Shown: piece after piece, positions 56,338 through 64,000 of the stretch
How positions within the stretch are numbered: the first letter of the stretch is position 1
Layout: the number at the start of each line of letters is the position of its first letter
Origin: Gemmataceae bacterium
GTDB taxonomy: Bacteria > Planctomycetota > Planctomycetia > Gemmatales > Gemmataceae
Length of the DNA stretch: 64,000 nucleotides
Direction: 5' to 3'
Assembly: GCA_022842245.1 (NCBI GenBank)
Contig: JALHPZ010000028.1
Span: 1 to 64,000, forward strand
Made by a program: the position numbers and the translations under genes
The notes under the pieces: model-generated
Told to the model about the DNA's origin: nothing
The model's input: only the letters and a program-made list of their open reading frames with translations
The model's database searches: none

Positions 56338-57936
56338 TCATCGCTTCGGCTTGTTCGCCGGCACTTCCAGAAAGGTCGCACGTTCGAAACGGCATTCCGG
56401 CTCGGTCACGCGCGGATCGCCGGCGTCGGTGAGAATCCGCAGCAGCTTCGCCGACAACTCCGCCTTCGCGGCCGCGTGCTTCGCATCCCCGGCGACGTTC
56501 TTCACCTGATCGGGGTCGCTCGCCAGTTCGTAGAGTTCCTCGGCCGGGCGCTTCCCGAAGGCGTAGTCGTAGTGCCACTTCCACTTCGGATCGTTCCGGT
56601 TCGCGATGAGCCACGCTTTCGTCGGGCTGGCGTCCATGTCCGAGTAGGCGGTGTACGTGACCGATTCCAGATCCTTTGCCGGAGCGTCGAGGTTGCCGGG
56701 TTCGCCCATCGGCATGCGGTCGGGGGCGAAGTTGCGGATGTACAGGAACTCCTTCGTTCGCAGGGCACGATGGGGATAGGGCAGGTTGCCGGCCCGCGCG
56801 CCGCCGACGTGCCGCTCGCGCCCGGTGACGACCCATGTGCGTTCGGGGTCGACCTGACCGGACTTCTCGGACTTCAGGACGTTCACGAGACTGCGGCCGT
56901 TCATCCCCTTCGGGAGTTCGGCACCGCCGAGTTCGAGGAAGGTCGGCGCGAGGTCCATGAGGTTGACGAAGTCGTCGACATGCCGGCCGCTGGGAATGCC
57001 AGGGCCGGCGGCCATCAGGGCGACGCCGACGCCGAAGTCGTAGAGGTTGCACTTGCCGCCGGGGAAGCCGGGGGCGCCGTGGTCGCCGGAGACGACGACG
57101 ATGGTGTTGGCGAGTTCGCCAGAATCTTCGAGCTGCTTCAGCAGGACGCCGACGTAGGCGTCGTAGGCATGTGCTTCGCCGAGATAGTCGGCGAAGTCTT
57201 CGCGGACTTCCGGCACGTCGGGCAGGTTCGCCGGCAGTTTCCCCTTCAGGCTTTCCGGATCGATGTTCCAGAGCGCCTTCCCGGAGCCTTTGATCCAGGT
57301 GCGGTGGACCGTCGTCGGGCCGAACCAGTAGCAGAACGGTTTGTCCCCTTCGCGCGCCTTCAGGAAGTCGGTGAAGTTCCCGCGCACTTCGGCGAGCAAC
57401 TCCTCGCGGGCGGCGGCGACCGACTTGCCGGCCTTCACCATGGTGGTGACCGTCTCGGAGAAGTTGTTGAAGCGCATGCCGGCCTTCTGGTAGGCGTGCT
57501 TCTGCATGCCGAAGGGCGCGTCCGCCGGAGTGCCGGGGCTCCAGACTTTCGCCGTCTTGCCGATGTGATAGCCGGATTGCTGGAGGAGCAGCGGCCACGC
57601 GGGAATGGCGGAATCCCAGACGGCGCCCTGCAGGATGGCGCCGCGGCCGGTGTTGAAGAAGTACCGGCCGGAGAGCAGCGCGCTGCGGCACGGCGTGCAG
57701 GACGGCGCGTTCACGAAGGCGTTGCGGAACAGCACCCCCCGCGCCGCCACGCGGTCGATGTTCGGCGTCTTCACCACGGCGTTCGGCGTCGGCCGCGACT
57801 CGTACTTCGCGTACGCCGAGGCATACCGGCCCCAGTCGTCCGCGAAGCAGAAGACGATGTTCGGCCGTTTCGTTTCCGCGTTCACGAGCGACGCGAGGGA
57901 TAAGATCAACACCGAGGCGACGAGCGAACGCGGCAT
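56338..57936 (-). CDS. Secreted sulfatase
   Basis: The 532-residue protein has a signal peptide (MPRSLVASVLILSLASLVNA). Sulfatase motifs are PNIVFCFADDWGRY with metal ligands D33-D34, and C80-T-P-C-R84, a good CxPxR formylglycine site followed by SALLSGR. VVVSGDHGAPGFPGGKC supplies the C-terminal metal site. It is close to heparan N-sulfatase-like (S1_8-type) enzymes in its TPCRS sequence; the substrate is unproven. It needs a formylglycine-generating enzyme or anSME, not in this window. It is divergent from the next sulfatase with 67 bp between starts. Confidence 0.93.
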   Translation of the reverse strand: MPRSLVASVLILSLASLVNAETKRPNIVFCFADDWGRYASAYAKYESRPTPNAVVKTPNIDRVAARGVLFRNAFVNAPSCTPCRSALLSGRYFFNTGRGAILQGAVWDSAIPAWPLLLQQSGYHIGKTAKVWSPGTPADAPFGMQKHAYQKAGMRFNNFSETVTTMVKAGKSVAAAREELLAEVRGNFTDFLKAREGDKPFCYWFGPTTVHRTWIKGSGKALWNIDPESLKGKLPANLPDVPEVREDFADYLGEAHAYDAYVGVLLKQLEDSGELANTIVVVSGDHGAPGFPGGKCNLYDFGVGVALMAAGPGIPSGRHVDDFVNLMDLAPTFLELGGAELPKGMNGRSLVNVLKSEKSGQVDPERTWVVTGRERHVGGARAGNLPYPHRALRTKEFLYIRNFAPDRMPMGEPGNLDAPAKDLESVTYTAYSDMDASPTKAWLIANRNDPKWKWHYDYAFGKRPAEELYELASDPDQVKNVAGDAKHAAAKAELSAKLLRILTDAGDPRVTEPECRFERATFLEVPANKPKR

Positions 57937-58003
57937 AGGGCACGTCGGGAGAGAAGGACGGTTTATCCCGACATTGAATCCCCCCATCGCACGAAAGGCA
58001 CGA

Positions 58004-59413
58004 ATGAAAACGGGAATTCTCTCCTTGTTCCTGTTCCTCGGCTCCCTCGCGAGCGCCGCTGAACCGGCGCGTAAGCCGAACATCGTCTTCATCCTCGCGG
58101 ACGACCTCGGCTATGGAGACGTCGGTTGCTACGGGCAGGCGAAGATCAAGACGCCGAACATCGACAGGCTGGCAAAGGACGGCATGCGCTTCACACACGC
58201 CTACGCCGGCAGCACCGTCTGCGCGCCGTCCCGCTGCGCGCTCATGACCGGCCTACACACCGGCCACTGCCGCACGCGCGGCAACGGTGGCGGCGGATCG
58301 CCGCGATCGAACGTGCCCCTCGCCCCCGGCGACCTCTGCGTCGCGGAGATTCTCAAGAAGGCCGGCTACGCCACCGCGCTCGTCGGCAAGTGGGGCCTCG
58401 GTGAGGAGAACTCCACCGGCATCCCCACGAAGAAAGGCTTCGACCACTTCTTCGGCTACCTGAACCAGCATCACGCCCACAACTACTACCCGGACTATCT
58501 GATCCGCAACGAGACGCGCGAGCCGATCCCGCAGAACGTGCAGCACGAATCGGTCGAGAACGTGGCCGCCAAGCCGACGGTCTACACGCCCGATCTGTTC
58601 CTGAAGGACTCGCTCGCGTTCGTGGAGGCGAACAAGGCGAAGCCGTTCTTCCTGTACTTCGCGTCGACGCTACCGCACGCCAACAACGAGAAGACCCGCC
58701 ACGACAAGGACGGCAACGAGGTGCCGAGCGAGGAGCCGTACGCGAACGAGAACTGGCCGATGCAGGAGAAGAAGAAGGCGGCGATGATCACGCGGCTGGA
58801 TCGCGACATCGGCACGCTGCTCGCGAAGCTCGACGAACTCGACCTGGCGAAGGACACGATCGTGATCTTCACGAGCGACAACGGCCCGCACCGGGAGGGC
58901 GGGAACGATCCGGCGTTCTTCGCCAGCAGCGGACCGTTCCGCGGCATCAAGCGGGCGATGACCGATGGCGGCATTCGCGTGCCGTTCATCGTCCGCTGGC
59001 CCGCCGCCGTGAAGCCCGGCACCACGAGCGAACACGTCACCGCCTTCTGGGACTTCCTGCCCACCGTCGCCGATCTCCTCGGCCAGTCCGTGCCGGGAAA
59101 AACGGATGGTTTGTCGATCCTGCCGACGCTCACCGGCAAGGGCGAGCAGACGACGCACGAGTTCCTCTACTGGGAATTCCACGAGGGGGGCACGAAGCAG
59201 GCGGTGCGGCACAAGAACTGGAAGGCGATCCGGCTCGCGCCGGGGGCGAAGCTCGAGTTGTACGACGTCGTCGCCGACCCCGGCGAAGCGAAGAACGTCG
59301 CGGCGGAGCACCCGGAAGTCGTGGCGAAGATCGAAGCGTACCTGAGGACGGCGCGGACGGAATCGAAGGAGTTCCCGATCACGCTGCCGAAGGCCGCGCC
59401 GAAGAAGAAGTGA
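58004..59413 (+). CDS. Secreted arylsulfatase A-like sulfatase
   Basis: The ATG at 58004 (AAAGG upstream) starts a signal peptide (MKTGILSLFLFLGSLASAA). The 469-residue protein has PNIVFILADDLGYGDVGCYG with D33-D34 as metal ligands and C73-A-P-S-R77-CALMTG, the classical formylglycine site. A later VIFTSDNGPHREGGND supplies the other metal ligands. It is the most typical of the three sulfatases here, of the arylsulfatase A kind. The last 35 nt overlap the end of a convergent glycosyltransferase gene. The frame continues upstream to 57605 only as a shadow of the divergent sulfatase. Confidence 0.95.
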   Translation: MKTGILSLFLFLGSLASAAEPARKPNIVFILADDLGYGDVGCYGQAKIKTPNIDRLAKDGMRFTHAYAGSTVCAPSRCALMTGLHTGHCRTRGNGGGGSPRSNVPLAPGDLCVAEILKKAGYATALVGKWGLGEENSTGIPTKKGFDHFFGYLNQHHAHNYYPDYLIRNETREPIPQNVQHESVENVAAKPTVYTPDLFLKDSLAFVEANKAKPFFLYFASTLPHANNEKTRHDKDGNEVPSEEPYANENWPMQEKKKAAMITRLDRDIGTLLAKLDELDLAKDTIVIFTSDNGPHREGGNDPAFFASSGPFRGIKRAMTDGGIRVPFIVRWPAAVKPGTTSEHVTAFWDFLPTVADLLGQSVPGKTDGLSILPTLTGKGEQTTHEFLYWEFHEGGTKQAVRHKNWKAIRLAPGAKLELYDVVADPGEAKNVAAEHPEVVAKIEAYLRTARTESKEFPITLPKAAPKKK

Positions 59414-60473
59414 ACGCGTTCGCGACGAACGAGCGGAAGCGGGCGGCGATGGCGGTGGTCGAATAGCGCTCGCGATAGCGGGCGAAGCCGCGACGGATCT
59501 GGGCTTCGCGCAGGGGGCCGTCGGACACGATCTGATGCGCGGCGTCCGCCAGCCCGGCGGCATCCTCCGCGTAGAGCGCCGCGTCCCCGGCCGTCTCGGG
59601 CACGGCCGTGCGAGGCAGCGCCGCGATCGGCACACCGAGCGCCATCGCCTCCACGAGCGGCACGCAGAACCCCTCGTGCTCGCTCGTCACCAGCAGTAGA
59701 TCCGCCGATTGATAAAGCGCGTTCAACTGACCGGCGGTCACCCGACCGGTGACGAGGAACCCGTCTTCGACGCCGAGCCGCCGGGCGCGTGCCCCGAGCC
59801 GTTCGGAGTAGCCGGGAAAAAGGTGTTCGCCGGCGACGATCAGCCGCGCTGATGGTTCGCGATCCCGCAGCCGGGCGAGCGTGTCGATGGCCAGTTCGAG
59901 GTTCTTGTTCGGGGCGACGCGACCGACGGCAAGCAGCGTCGTGGCCCAGTCGTCCAGCCCGGCGAGGTTGTCGGTGTCCGGTGTCGTTCGCGCGAGGGCT
60001 TCGGACTGATGGAACGGCGCGAGGGCTTCTCTTCGAACGTCGGGAGCGTCCATGCTCAGGTCGCGGCCGTTGAATTCGGAATCGACCCAGAAGCGGACAC
60101 CGAGCTTCGCGAGCCGGATCGCCTGTTCACGGCCGCGCGTCGTCTCGCGTACGAGCGCCGGGTCGGCCTGCTCGAAGAACCGCGGCGGCGTCGCATTGTG
60201 ATATTTCACTACCGACCGTGACGGGAACCGTTCGACGGCCCGCACGCCGATCGCGCAATCGTTGGACAGGTGCAGGATCAGCCCCCCGCCGCTCGTCGCG
60301 AGGAACGACTCCATCTCCACAAGCGGGCGCACGTCGGCATCGACGCGCGCCTTCTCGGCGAAGAGCGCGACGCCGACCCCGTCGGCACGCAGCACGTTCG
60401 CCATCCCCAGCAGGTCGTTGCCGATGGCGTCGCCGTCGTTGAGCACGCGCGCGGCCAGTGCGATCGTCTTCAT
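59379..60473 (-). CDS. Family 4 glycosyltransferase
   Basis: The 364-residue protein starts MKTIALAARVLNDGDAIGN and has a GT-B fold. TLLAVGRVAPNKNLELAIDTLARL is the GT4 donor-domain entry, and LLLVTSEHEGFCVPLVEAMALGVPI is the E-x7-E motif region that binds the nucleotide sugar. The start ATG overlaps the end of the upstream gene by 4 nt (60470-60473), so the two are coupled. It probably transfers a sugar from a nucleotide donor to a surface polysaccharide. Its tail overlaps the convergent sulfatase by 35 nt. Confidence 0.9.
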   Translation of the reverse strand: MKTIALAARVLNDGDAIGNDLLGMANVLRADGVGVALFAEKARVDADVRPLVEMESFLATSGGGLILHLSNDCAIGVRAVERFPSRSVVKYHNATPPRFFEQADPALVRETTRGREQAIRLAKLGVRFWVDSEFNGRDLSMDAPDVRREALAPFHQSEALARTTPDTDNLAGLDDWATTLLAVGRVAPNKNLELAIDTLARLRDREPSARLIVAGEHLFPGYSERLGARARRLGVEDGFLVTGRVTAGQLNALYQSADLLLVTSEHEGFCVPLVEAMALGVPIAALPRTAVPETAGDAALYAEDAAGLADAAHQIVSDGPLREAQIRRGFARYRERYSTTAIAARFRSFVANAFTSSSARPSAA

Positions 60474-62566
60474 GAGGAACCTAGGAATCCGTGTCGGTGG
60501 AGCGCAGCGAGGAGTTGCCGGCCGGTGTCGCGCCAGGTGAAGCGCTTCGCCCGCGCCGCCGCGGCCTCGCCGAGTGCGGCGGCTTCGTCCCGATCCGCGC
60601 GCACCCGCCGCAGCGCCGCGATTATCGCCTCGTCGTCCGGGTCGGCCCAGCGGCCGTGATAGTATTCGTTCCGCGTCGCAACGAGCGTATGCGGGACGAC
60701 AAAACCGGTGGAATTGTCGAAGAATTCCGTCAACCCACTCGAATGCGCGGAGACGAGCGGCACGCCGCACGCCATCGCTTCCAGCAGGTGCAGGCCGAAC
60801 CCCTCGGCGAACGAGGCGTTCACGTAGGCGTCCAGCGAACGGTTCCACGCCGCGAGGTCCGCGTAGGGCAGGTTCGCCCGCAGCACTTCGATGCGTGGGT
60901 CGGCGTCGATCTCGAACGGCGGACAGTTCGGCGTAATCTTCACGCGCAGCCGCACGTCCGGCTCGGTCGGGAACGCGCGGCGGAACAGCTCAACGACGCG
61001 GCGCACGTTCTTCCGCAGCCCGCCGGCGCTGAGCGCCCCGGCCGTGCCGAAGACGACGGGGCCCGACTTCGGTTCGCGCGTCGGGTGGAACACGAGCGGA
61101 TCGTACCCCAGCGGCACGACTTCGATCGGCACCGTCACGCCGGAATCCCGGAAACACTCGGCGCCCCAACGGCTCGGCACGATTACGACGCGCGCGCGGT
61201 TGAGAATGGCCGCGTGTGTCGGGTCGATCCGGTCGGTCTCCCACATGGTGTAGACGGCGGTGTTCGCGTCGATGCCGAAGCGCTTCACGAGGAACGGCGG
61301 CGCGACGACGAGTTGCGGCTCGCTCCGGCGTGCGAGCGGTTCCGGACGGAGATGCGGCGGGAGCAGGTCCGGGAAGATCTTCGCCACCGTGTGCTGGCGC
61401 AGCGGGATGCCGGCGGAGTTCAGGCCCTTGAGCACTTCGAAGGCGACGTGATCCCAGCCGCCGATGCCGCGCACGTCCGCCGCGAGCACGAGCGGTTGGG
61501 TCGTGTTCATCTTGCGTCGGACTTCGAGCGCCCGGCCGCCGTCGAGCGGGAACGCGAGCGGCTCGGCCGGTTTCACTGCGGAATCGGGGACGAGCGACTC
61601 GGCCCAGCGCACGACTCCTACGGCCGAGTGCGCGTCGAGTCGCTGCGATTCATCCCCCAGACGGTCGCGTCGGAGCAGGAGGGGCGATCGCGCTTCGCCG
61701 TCAAGCTGCGAGAGCCGCAGGAGCGCCGGCTCGGCCAGTTCCCAGTCCGGCGGCAGCACCAGCACGCGATCCGACTCGATCGTTGCGAGTGCCCGGCCCA
61801 CGGCGTCGGCCCAGCCGTCGCCAGGAACGATCCGCACGCGGCCGTCCCACCGCGCCGCATCCTGCAACAGGTCCGGCACGGTCGGCGTCGGCCACGCGAG
61901 TGCCAACTCCCAGTGCGGGAACGCCTGCCGCAGCACGCTGAGGACCGCATGACGGGCATGGTCCACACGCGTCGGATCGGCGGGAATCAGCACGGCCACG
62001 GGCCGCGGGTCGGTAATCGCATTGGCCTCGGTTTTCCATTCCGCGGTCTCCACCACCGTCGGCGCGCGCCGGCGCCACCACATCGCCGACACTTCCGCCG
62101 CCCGCTTCACCTCCACGCGCATCGTGCGGCTGTCCGGGATGCCGCGAAGGAGCTTGCGGCCGAACTCGCCGAATCGGCCCCGCAGGAGCAGCTTTCCGCC
62201 GCGCGAGACGACCGGCCAGAAGCAGCGGTAGGACTTCAGGAGCTGGATTTTCAGCCGGATCGCCCGTGCCATCGTCCGGACGCGGGACGCGGGTCGAAGC
62301 TCGAAGCGTTCCAGTTCGAACGGGCCGGCGCAGTGCGAGCAGCGCAGCGCGAGCGATTGCACCGGGCGGGGAATACGAACGAGCAAGTCCTCGTTGAGCG
62401 CGACGTTCCACTCGAAGGATTCGAGCGGCGTCTCGTCACCGTCGAGGAACAACTCGGCCCGCTTGCGGATCGCGGGGCGGCCCGCGGTCGCGAGCGCGAT
62501 CCGCAGCCGGTACCAGCCGACGCGCAGTCGGGATTCCTTCCGTAATTCAACGCCGTCGGCCGGCAC
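60470..62566 (-). CDS. Two-domain glycosyltransferase (GT2-like N-terminus, GT4 C-terminus)
   Basis: I start at GTG 62566 because GGAGG (complement of 62574-62578) lies 7 nt upstream; residues before it look non-coding. The 698-residue protein has an N-terminal region of unknown fold with a CSHC pair, then a GT2-like segment (about 190-360: VAVLIPADPTRVDHARHAVLSVL, VLVLPPDWELAEPALL) that lacks a clear DxD. The C-terminal ~330 residues are GT4: RVVIVPSRWGAECF, VPLGYDP, and SFAEGFGLHLLEAMACGVPLV with the E-x7-E. The next gene is another GT4, so together they extend one glycan. It probably acts in the cytosol. Confidence 0.82.
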   Translation of the reverse strand: MPADGVELRKESRLRVGWYRLRIALATAGRPAIRKRAELFLDGDETPLESFEWNVALNEDLLVRIPRPVQSLALRCSHCAGPFELERFELRPASRVRTMARAIRLKIQLLKSYRCFWPVVSRGGKLLLRGRFGEFGRKLLRGIPDSRTMRVEVKRAAEVSAMWWRRRAPTVVETAEWKTEANAITDPRPVAVLIPADPTRVDHARHAVLSVLRQAFPHWELALAWPTPTVPDLLQDAARWDGRVRIVPGDGWADAVGRALATIESDRVLVLPPDWELAEPALLRLSQLDGEARSPLLLRRDRLGDESQRLDAHSAVGVVRWAESLVPDSAVKPAEPLAFPLDGGRALEVRRKMNTTQPLVLAADVRGIGGWDHVAFEVLKGLNSAGIPLRQHTVAKIFPDLLPPHLRPEPLARRSEPQLVVAPPFLVKRFGIDANTAVYTMWETDRIDPTHAAILNRARVVIVPSRWGAECFRDSGVTVPIEVVPLGYDPLVFHPTREPKSGPVVFGTAGALSAGGLRKNVRRVVELFRRAFPTEPDVRLRVKITPNCPPFEIDADPRIEVLRANLPYADLAAWNRSLDAYVNASFAEGFGLHLLEAMACGVPLVSAHSSGLTEFFDNSTGFVVPHTLVATRNEYYHGRWADPDDEAIIAALRRVRADRDEAAALGEAAAARAKRFTWRDTGRQLLAALHRHGFLGSS

Positions 62567-62736
62567 TGGAGAGCCTCCGGGGGGCCGCCGATGGTCCGCC
62601 ACCGGGCGCGGACCTGTCAAGCCCAGCCCGAATCGGAATACTTGGGAAAAATCGTCCGAATCTTCGCGCGCACCGTTGGCGGTCCGCCCGGTCGTCACTT
62701 ACTATTGGACGGCAACACGTCTCCGAAAGAGCGACC

Positions 62737-63684
62737 ATGACGCTACCGATGCAGACGGCCGCGCTGCTCCAGGCGGCCCGCGACACCGTGCGGGTCCTGC
62801 CGGCCGACGCCGTGCTGCTCCTCACCGAAACACCCCTCGACTGGGACGAAGTCTCCCAGCGCCTGCTCGGCTGCCGGCTCTTCGTCGCCGCGGAAAGCCC
62901 CGCGCTCACCAAGACCTTGCGCGAACGCGAAGGCTGGACCGTCATCGACCTCGACCCCGATCCGCTACCGACGCAGGAACGGCTCAGCAACGCCCTCCTG
63001 CGCGCCGTGACGGACGACAAGTTGAAGCCCGGCGCGCACGTCGTCGTCCTCTACAACGGCATCGCCAGTACCGAGGACGCCCCCGAACCGATCGACACCA
63101 TGAGCGTCATCCACCTCGGCGAACACCTCGAAAAGATGACCTCGCAGGACCTGCGCAAGCTGGGCACGAGCGTGCCGCAGGACGTGCTCAAGGCCGTGGT
63201 GGAACTGGCCACGGAAATCGGCCGCGAGGGCCGCGAGGGGCACCCCACCGGAGCGATCATCGTCGTCGGCGACACGCGGAAGGTCCACGGCATGGCCAAG
63301 TTCCGCAACTTCAATCCGTTCCGGGGCTACACCAAGAAGGAACGCGACATCCGCTTCCGCGACGTGCGCGAACAGATCAAGGAGATCGCCAAACTGGACG
63401 GCGCGATCCTGATCGACCGCGACGGCATCGCCGAGGCGGCGTGCGTCTACCTCGACGTGCCCACCGAAGGGGTCGAACTCCCGAAAGGCTTCGGCAGCCG
63501 GCACCTCTCCGGTGCCGCCATCAGCAAGAAGACGAAGGCGATCGCCTTCGTCGTCAGCCAATCGTCCGGCACGGTGCGCGTCTTCCAGGCCGGCGAAGAG
63601 AAACTGCGGATCGAACCGCTCGACCGCCCGCACGTCTGGCAGCCGCTCAAGTTCGAGATGCCCGAAGAGCCGGAAACGAAGTGA
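62737..63684 (+). CDS. Diadenylate cyclase (DisA_N/DAC) domain protein, DacZ-like
   Basis: The 315-residue protein has a C-terminal DAC domain: D221-G-A223 in KLDGAILIDRDG, and R255-H256 in GSRHLSGAAISKKTK, followed by AIAFVVSQSSGTVRV. These are the DGA and RHR motifs that condense two ATP into c-di-AMP; the second is altered from RHRAA to RHLSGAA. The N-terminal ~150 residues (VLLLTETPLDWDEV, LKPGAHVVVLYNGI) form a separate alpha/beta domain like that before the DAC in archaeal DacZ. No membrane helix or DNA-binding part is present. It is divergent from the glycosyltransferase pair. Confidence 0.8.
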   Translation: MTLPMQTAALLQAARDTVRVLPADAVLLLTETPLDWDEVSQRLLGCRLFVAAESPALTKTLREREGWTVIDLDPDPLPTQERLSNALLRAVTDDKLKPGAHVVVLYNGIASTEDAPEPIDTMSVIHLGEHLEKMTSQDLRKLGTSVPQDVLKAVVELATEIGREGREGHPTGAIIVVGDTRKVHGMAKFRNFNPFRGYTKKERDIRFRDVREQIKEIAKLDGAILIDRDGIAEAACVYLDVPTEGVELPKGFGSRHLSGAAISKKTKAIAFVVSQSSGTVRVFQAGEEKLRIEPLDRPHVWQPLKFEMPEEPETK

Positions 63685-63757
63685 GCGGGAGCGGGTGATT
63701 GCCACGTTCCCGGCCCCGAGAACCCAAAGATGGATTCCGACGCTCTTCGTCCGATTC

Positions 63758-64000
63758 CTAAGGCTTCTTTGCCGGGGCCGGAACCAGCGCTTGGATCTCC
63801 TCCAGCGTCAGCAGTGTGTACAACGGCGGGAGCTTCGTGTAGCGGGTGATTGTTTTTGCCCCGTAGAGCGCGGCCAGGTCGCCGACCTTGTCCTTGCGCA
63901 CCGCGTCCTTCGAATTGCCGTAGTTGTACACGTAGCCGCCGTGGCAGATGCCGACGTGCTTCTGCGACATCGTGCCCATGAAGCCGTTCTTGTCGATGTT
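63758..64000 (-). CDS. Hypothetical protein (partial, runs off the right edge)
   Basis: The frame ends with a stop at 63758 and stays open to base 64000, beginning NIDKNGF at the edge. It is therefore the C-terminal 80 residues of a larger protein rather than a 73-residue one starting at 63979. The visible part includes MSQKHVGICHGGYVYNYG and YTLLTLEEIQALVPAPAKKP. The HVGI-x-HGG-xVYNY pattern is faintly like NlpC/P60-type peptidase domains, but this is too little to assign a family. It is convergent with the DAC gene. Confidence 0.6.
   Translation of the reverse strand, partial: NIDKNGFMGTMSQKHVGICHGGYVYNYGNSKDAVRKDKVGDLAALYGAKTITRYTKLPPLYTLLTLEEIQALVPAPAKKP

Noticed and set aside
57605-58003. 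Upstream extension of the arylsulfatase
   Set aside because: It is antisense to the divergent sulfatase and would bury the signal peptide.

Overview
The window is about 64 kb of high-GC bacterial DNA. Its gene content points to a planctomycete, most likely of the Gemmata group. The indicators are three sulfatases, a DUF1080-type secreted protein, PQQ-like and c-type cytochrome proteins with signal peptides, and a 3,780-residue secreted protein carrying the N-terminal LEEAEQRLAPA-type motif. A Gemmata-style Ser/Thr kinase, a Tyr/Gly-rich secreted small protein and many palindromic intergenic elements agree with this. The assignment is inference from gene families, not from a 16S gene or a database search.

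Layout. Positions 1-3.9 kb hold the start of a Pro/Ala-rich protein at the left edge, two dTDP-sugar genes (rfbB, rfbA-like), a small unknown protein and a 2Fe-2S ferredoxin. Positions 3.9-15.6 kb hold one minus-strand S10-spc ribosomal protein cluster, read rpsJ to secY from a good sigma-70-type promoter at 15591-15618. Its order is conserved, but rplC (L3) and rpmD (L30) are absent from their usual places, rpsC and rplP overlap by 62 nt, and SecY has a long hydrophobic N-terminal extension. Positions 15.7-19.8 kb carry envelope glycosyltransferases and a secreted TPR protein.

Positions 19.9-23.8 kb hold a branched-chain-like 2-oxoacid dehydrogenase operon (E1-alpha, E1-beta, E2) behind a promoter with a perfect TATAAT. 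Between E1-alpha and E1-beta lies a four-helix-bundle (S23/IVP-like) gene bracketed by 32-bp inverted repeats. Positions 23.9-33 kb contain a sulfatase whose signal peptide is written by a long inverted repeat, a zinc-ribbon membrane protein, an S9 peptidase, an ABC-2 permease, a small secreted protein, an M3-type oligopeptidase and a glycosyltransferase-TPR protein.

Positions 33.4-44.7 kb are a single giant secreted or surface protein: three P-like domains, a BNR/sialidase-type propeller region, nine ~100-residue repeats and a C-terminal FG-GAP region, ended by a strong intrinsic terminator. Positions 44.8-53 kb hold a PQQ-propeller protein, a DUF1080 protein and a 1,976-residue chimera that joins an S9 serine peptidase, an HExxH metallopeptidase, two haem-c sites and a sorbosone-dehydrogenase-like propeller. 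Positions 53.5-64 kb hold a membrane Ser/Thr kinase, a MEMO1/AMMECR-B family protein, two divergent sulfatases, two overlapping glycosyltransferase genes, a diadenylate cyclase domain protein and a partial gene at the right edge.

Two themes stand out. The first is periplasmic breakdown of complex polymers (sulfatases, peptidases, propeller dehydrogenases, cytochromes) beside surface glycan synthesis. The second is that several unrelated inverted or iterated repeats sit exactly at gene boundaries and supply stop codons, start codons or signal-peptide coding sequence. No CRISPR array, rRNA, tRNA, insertion sequence or phage module was recognised.
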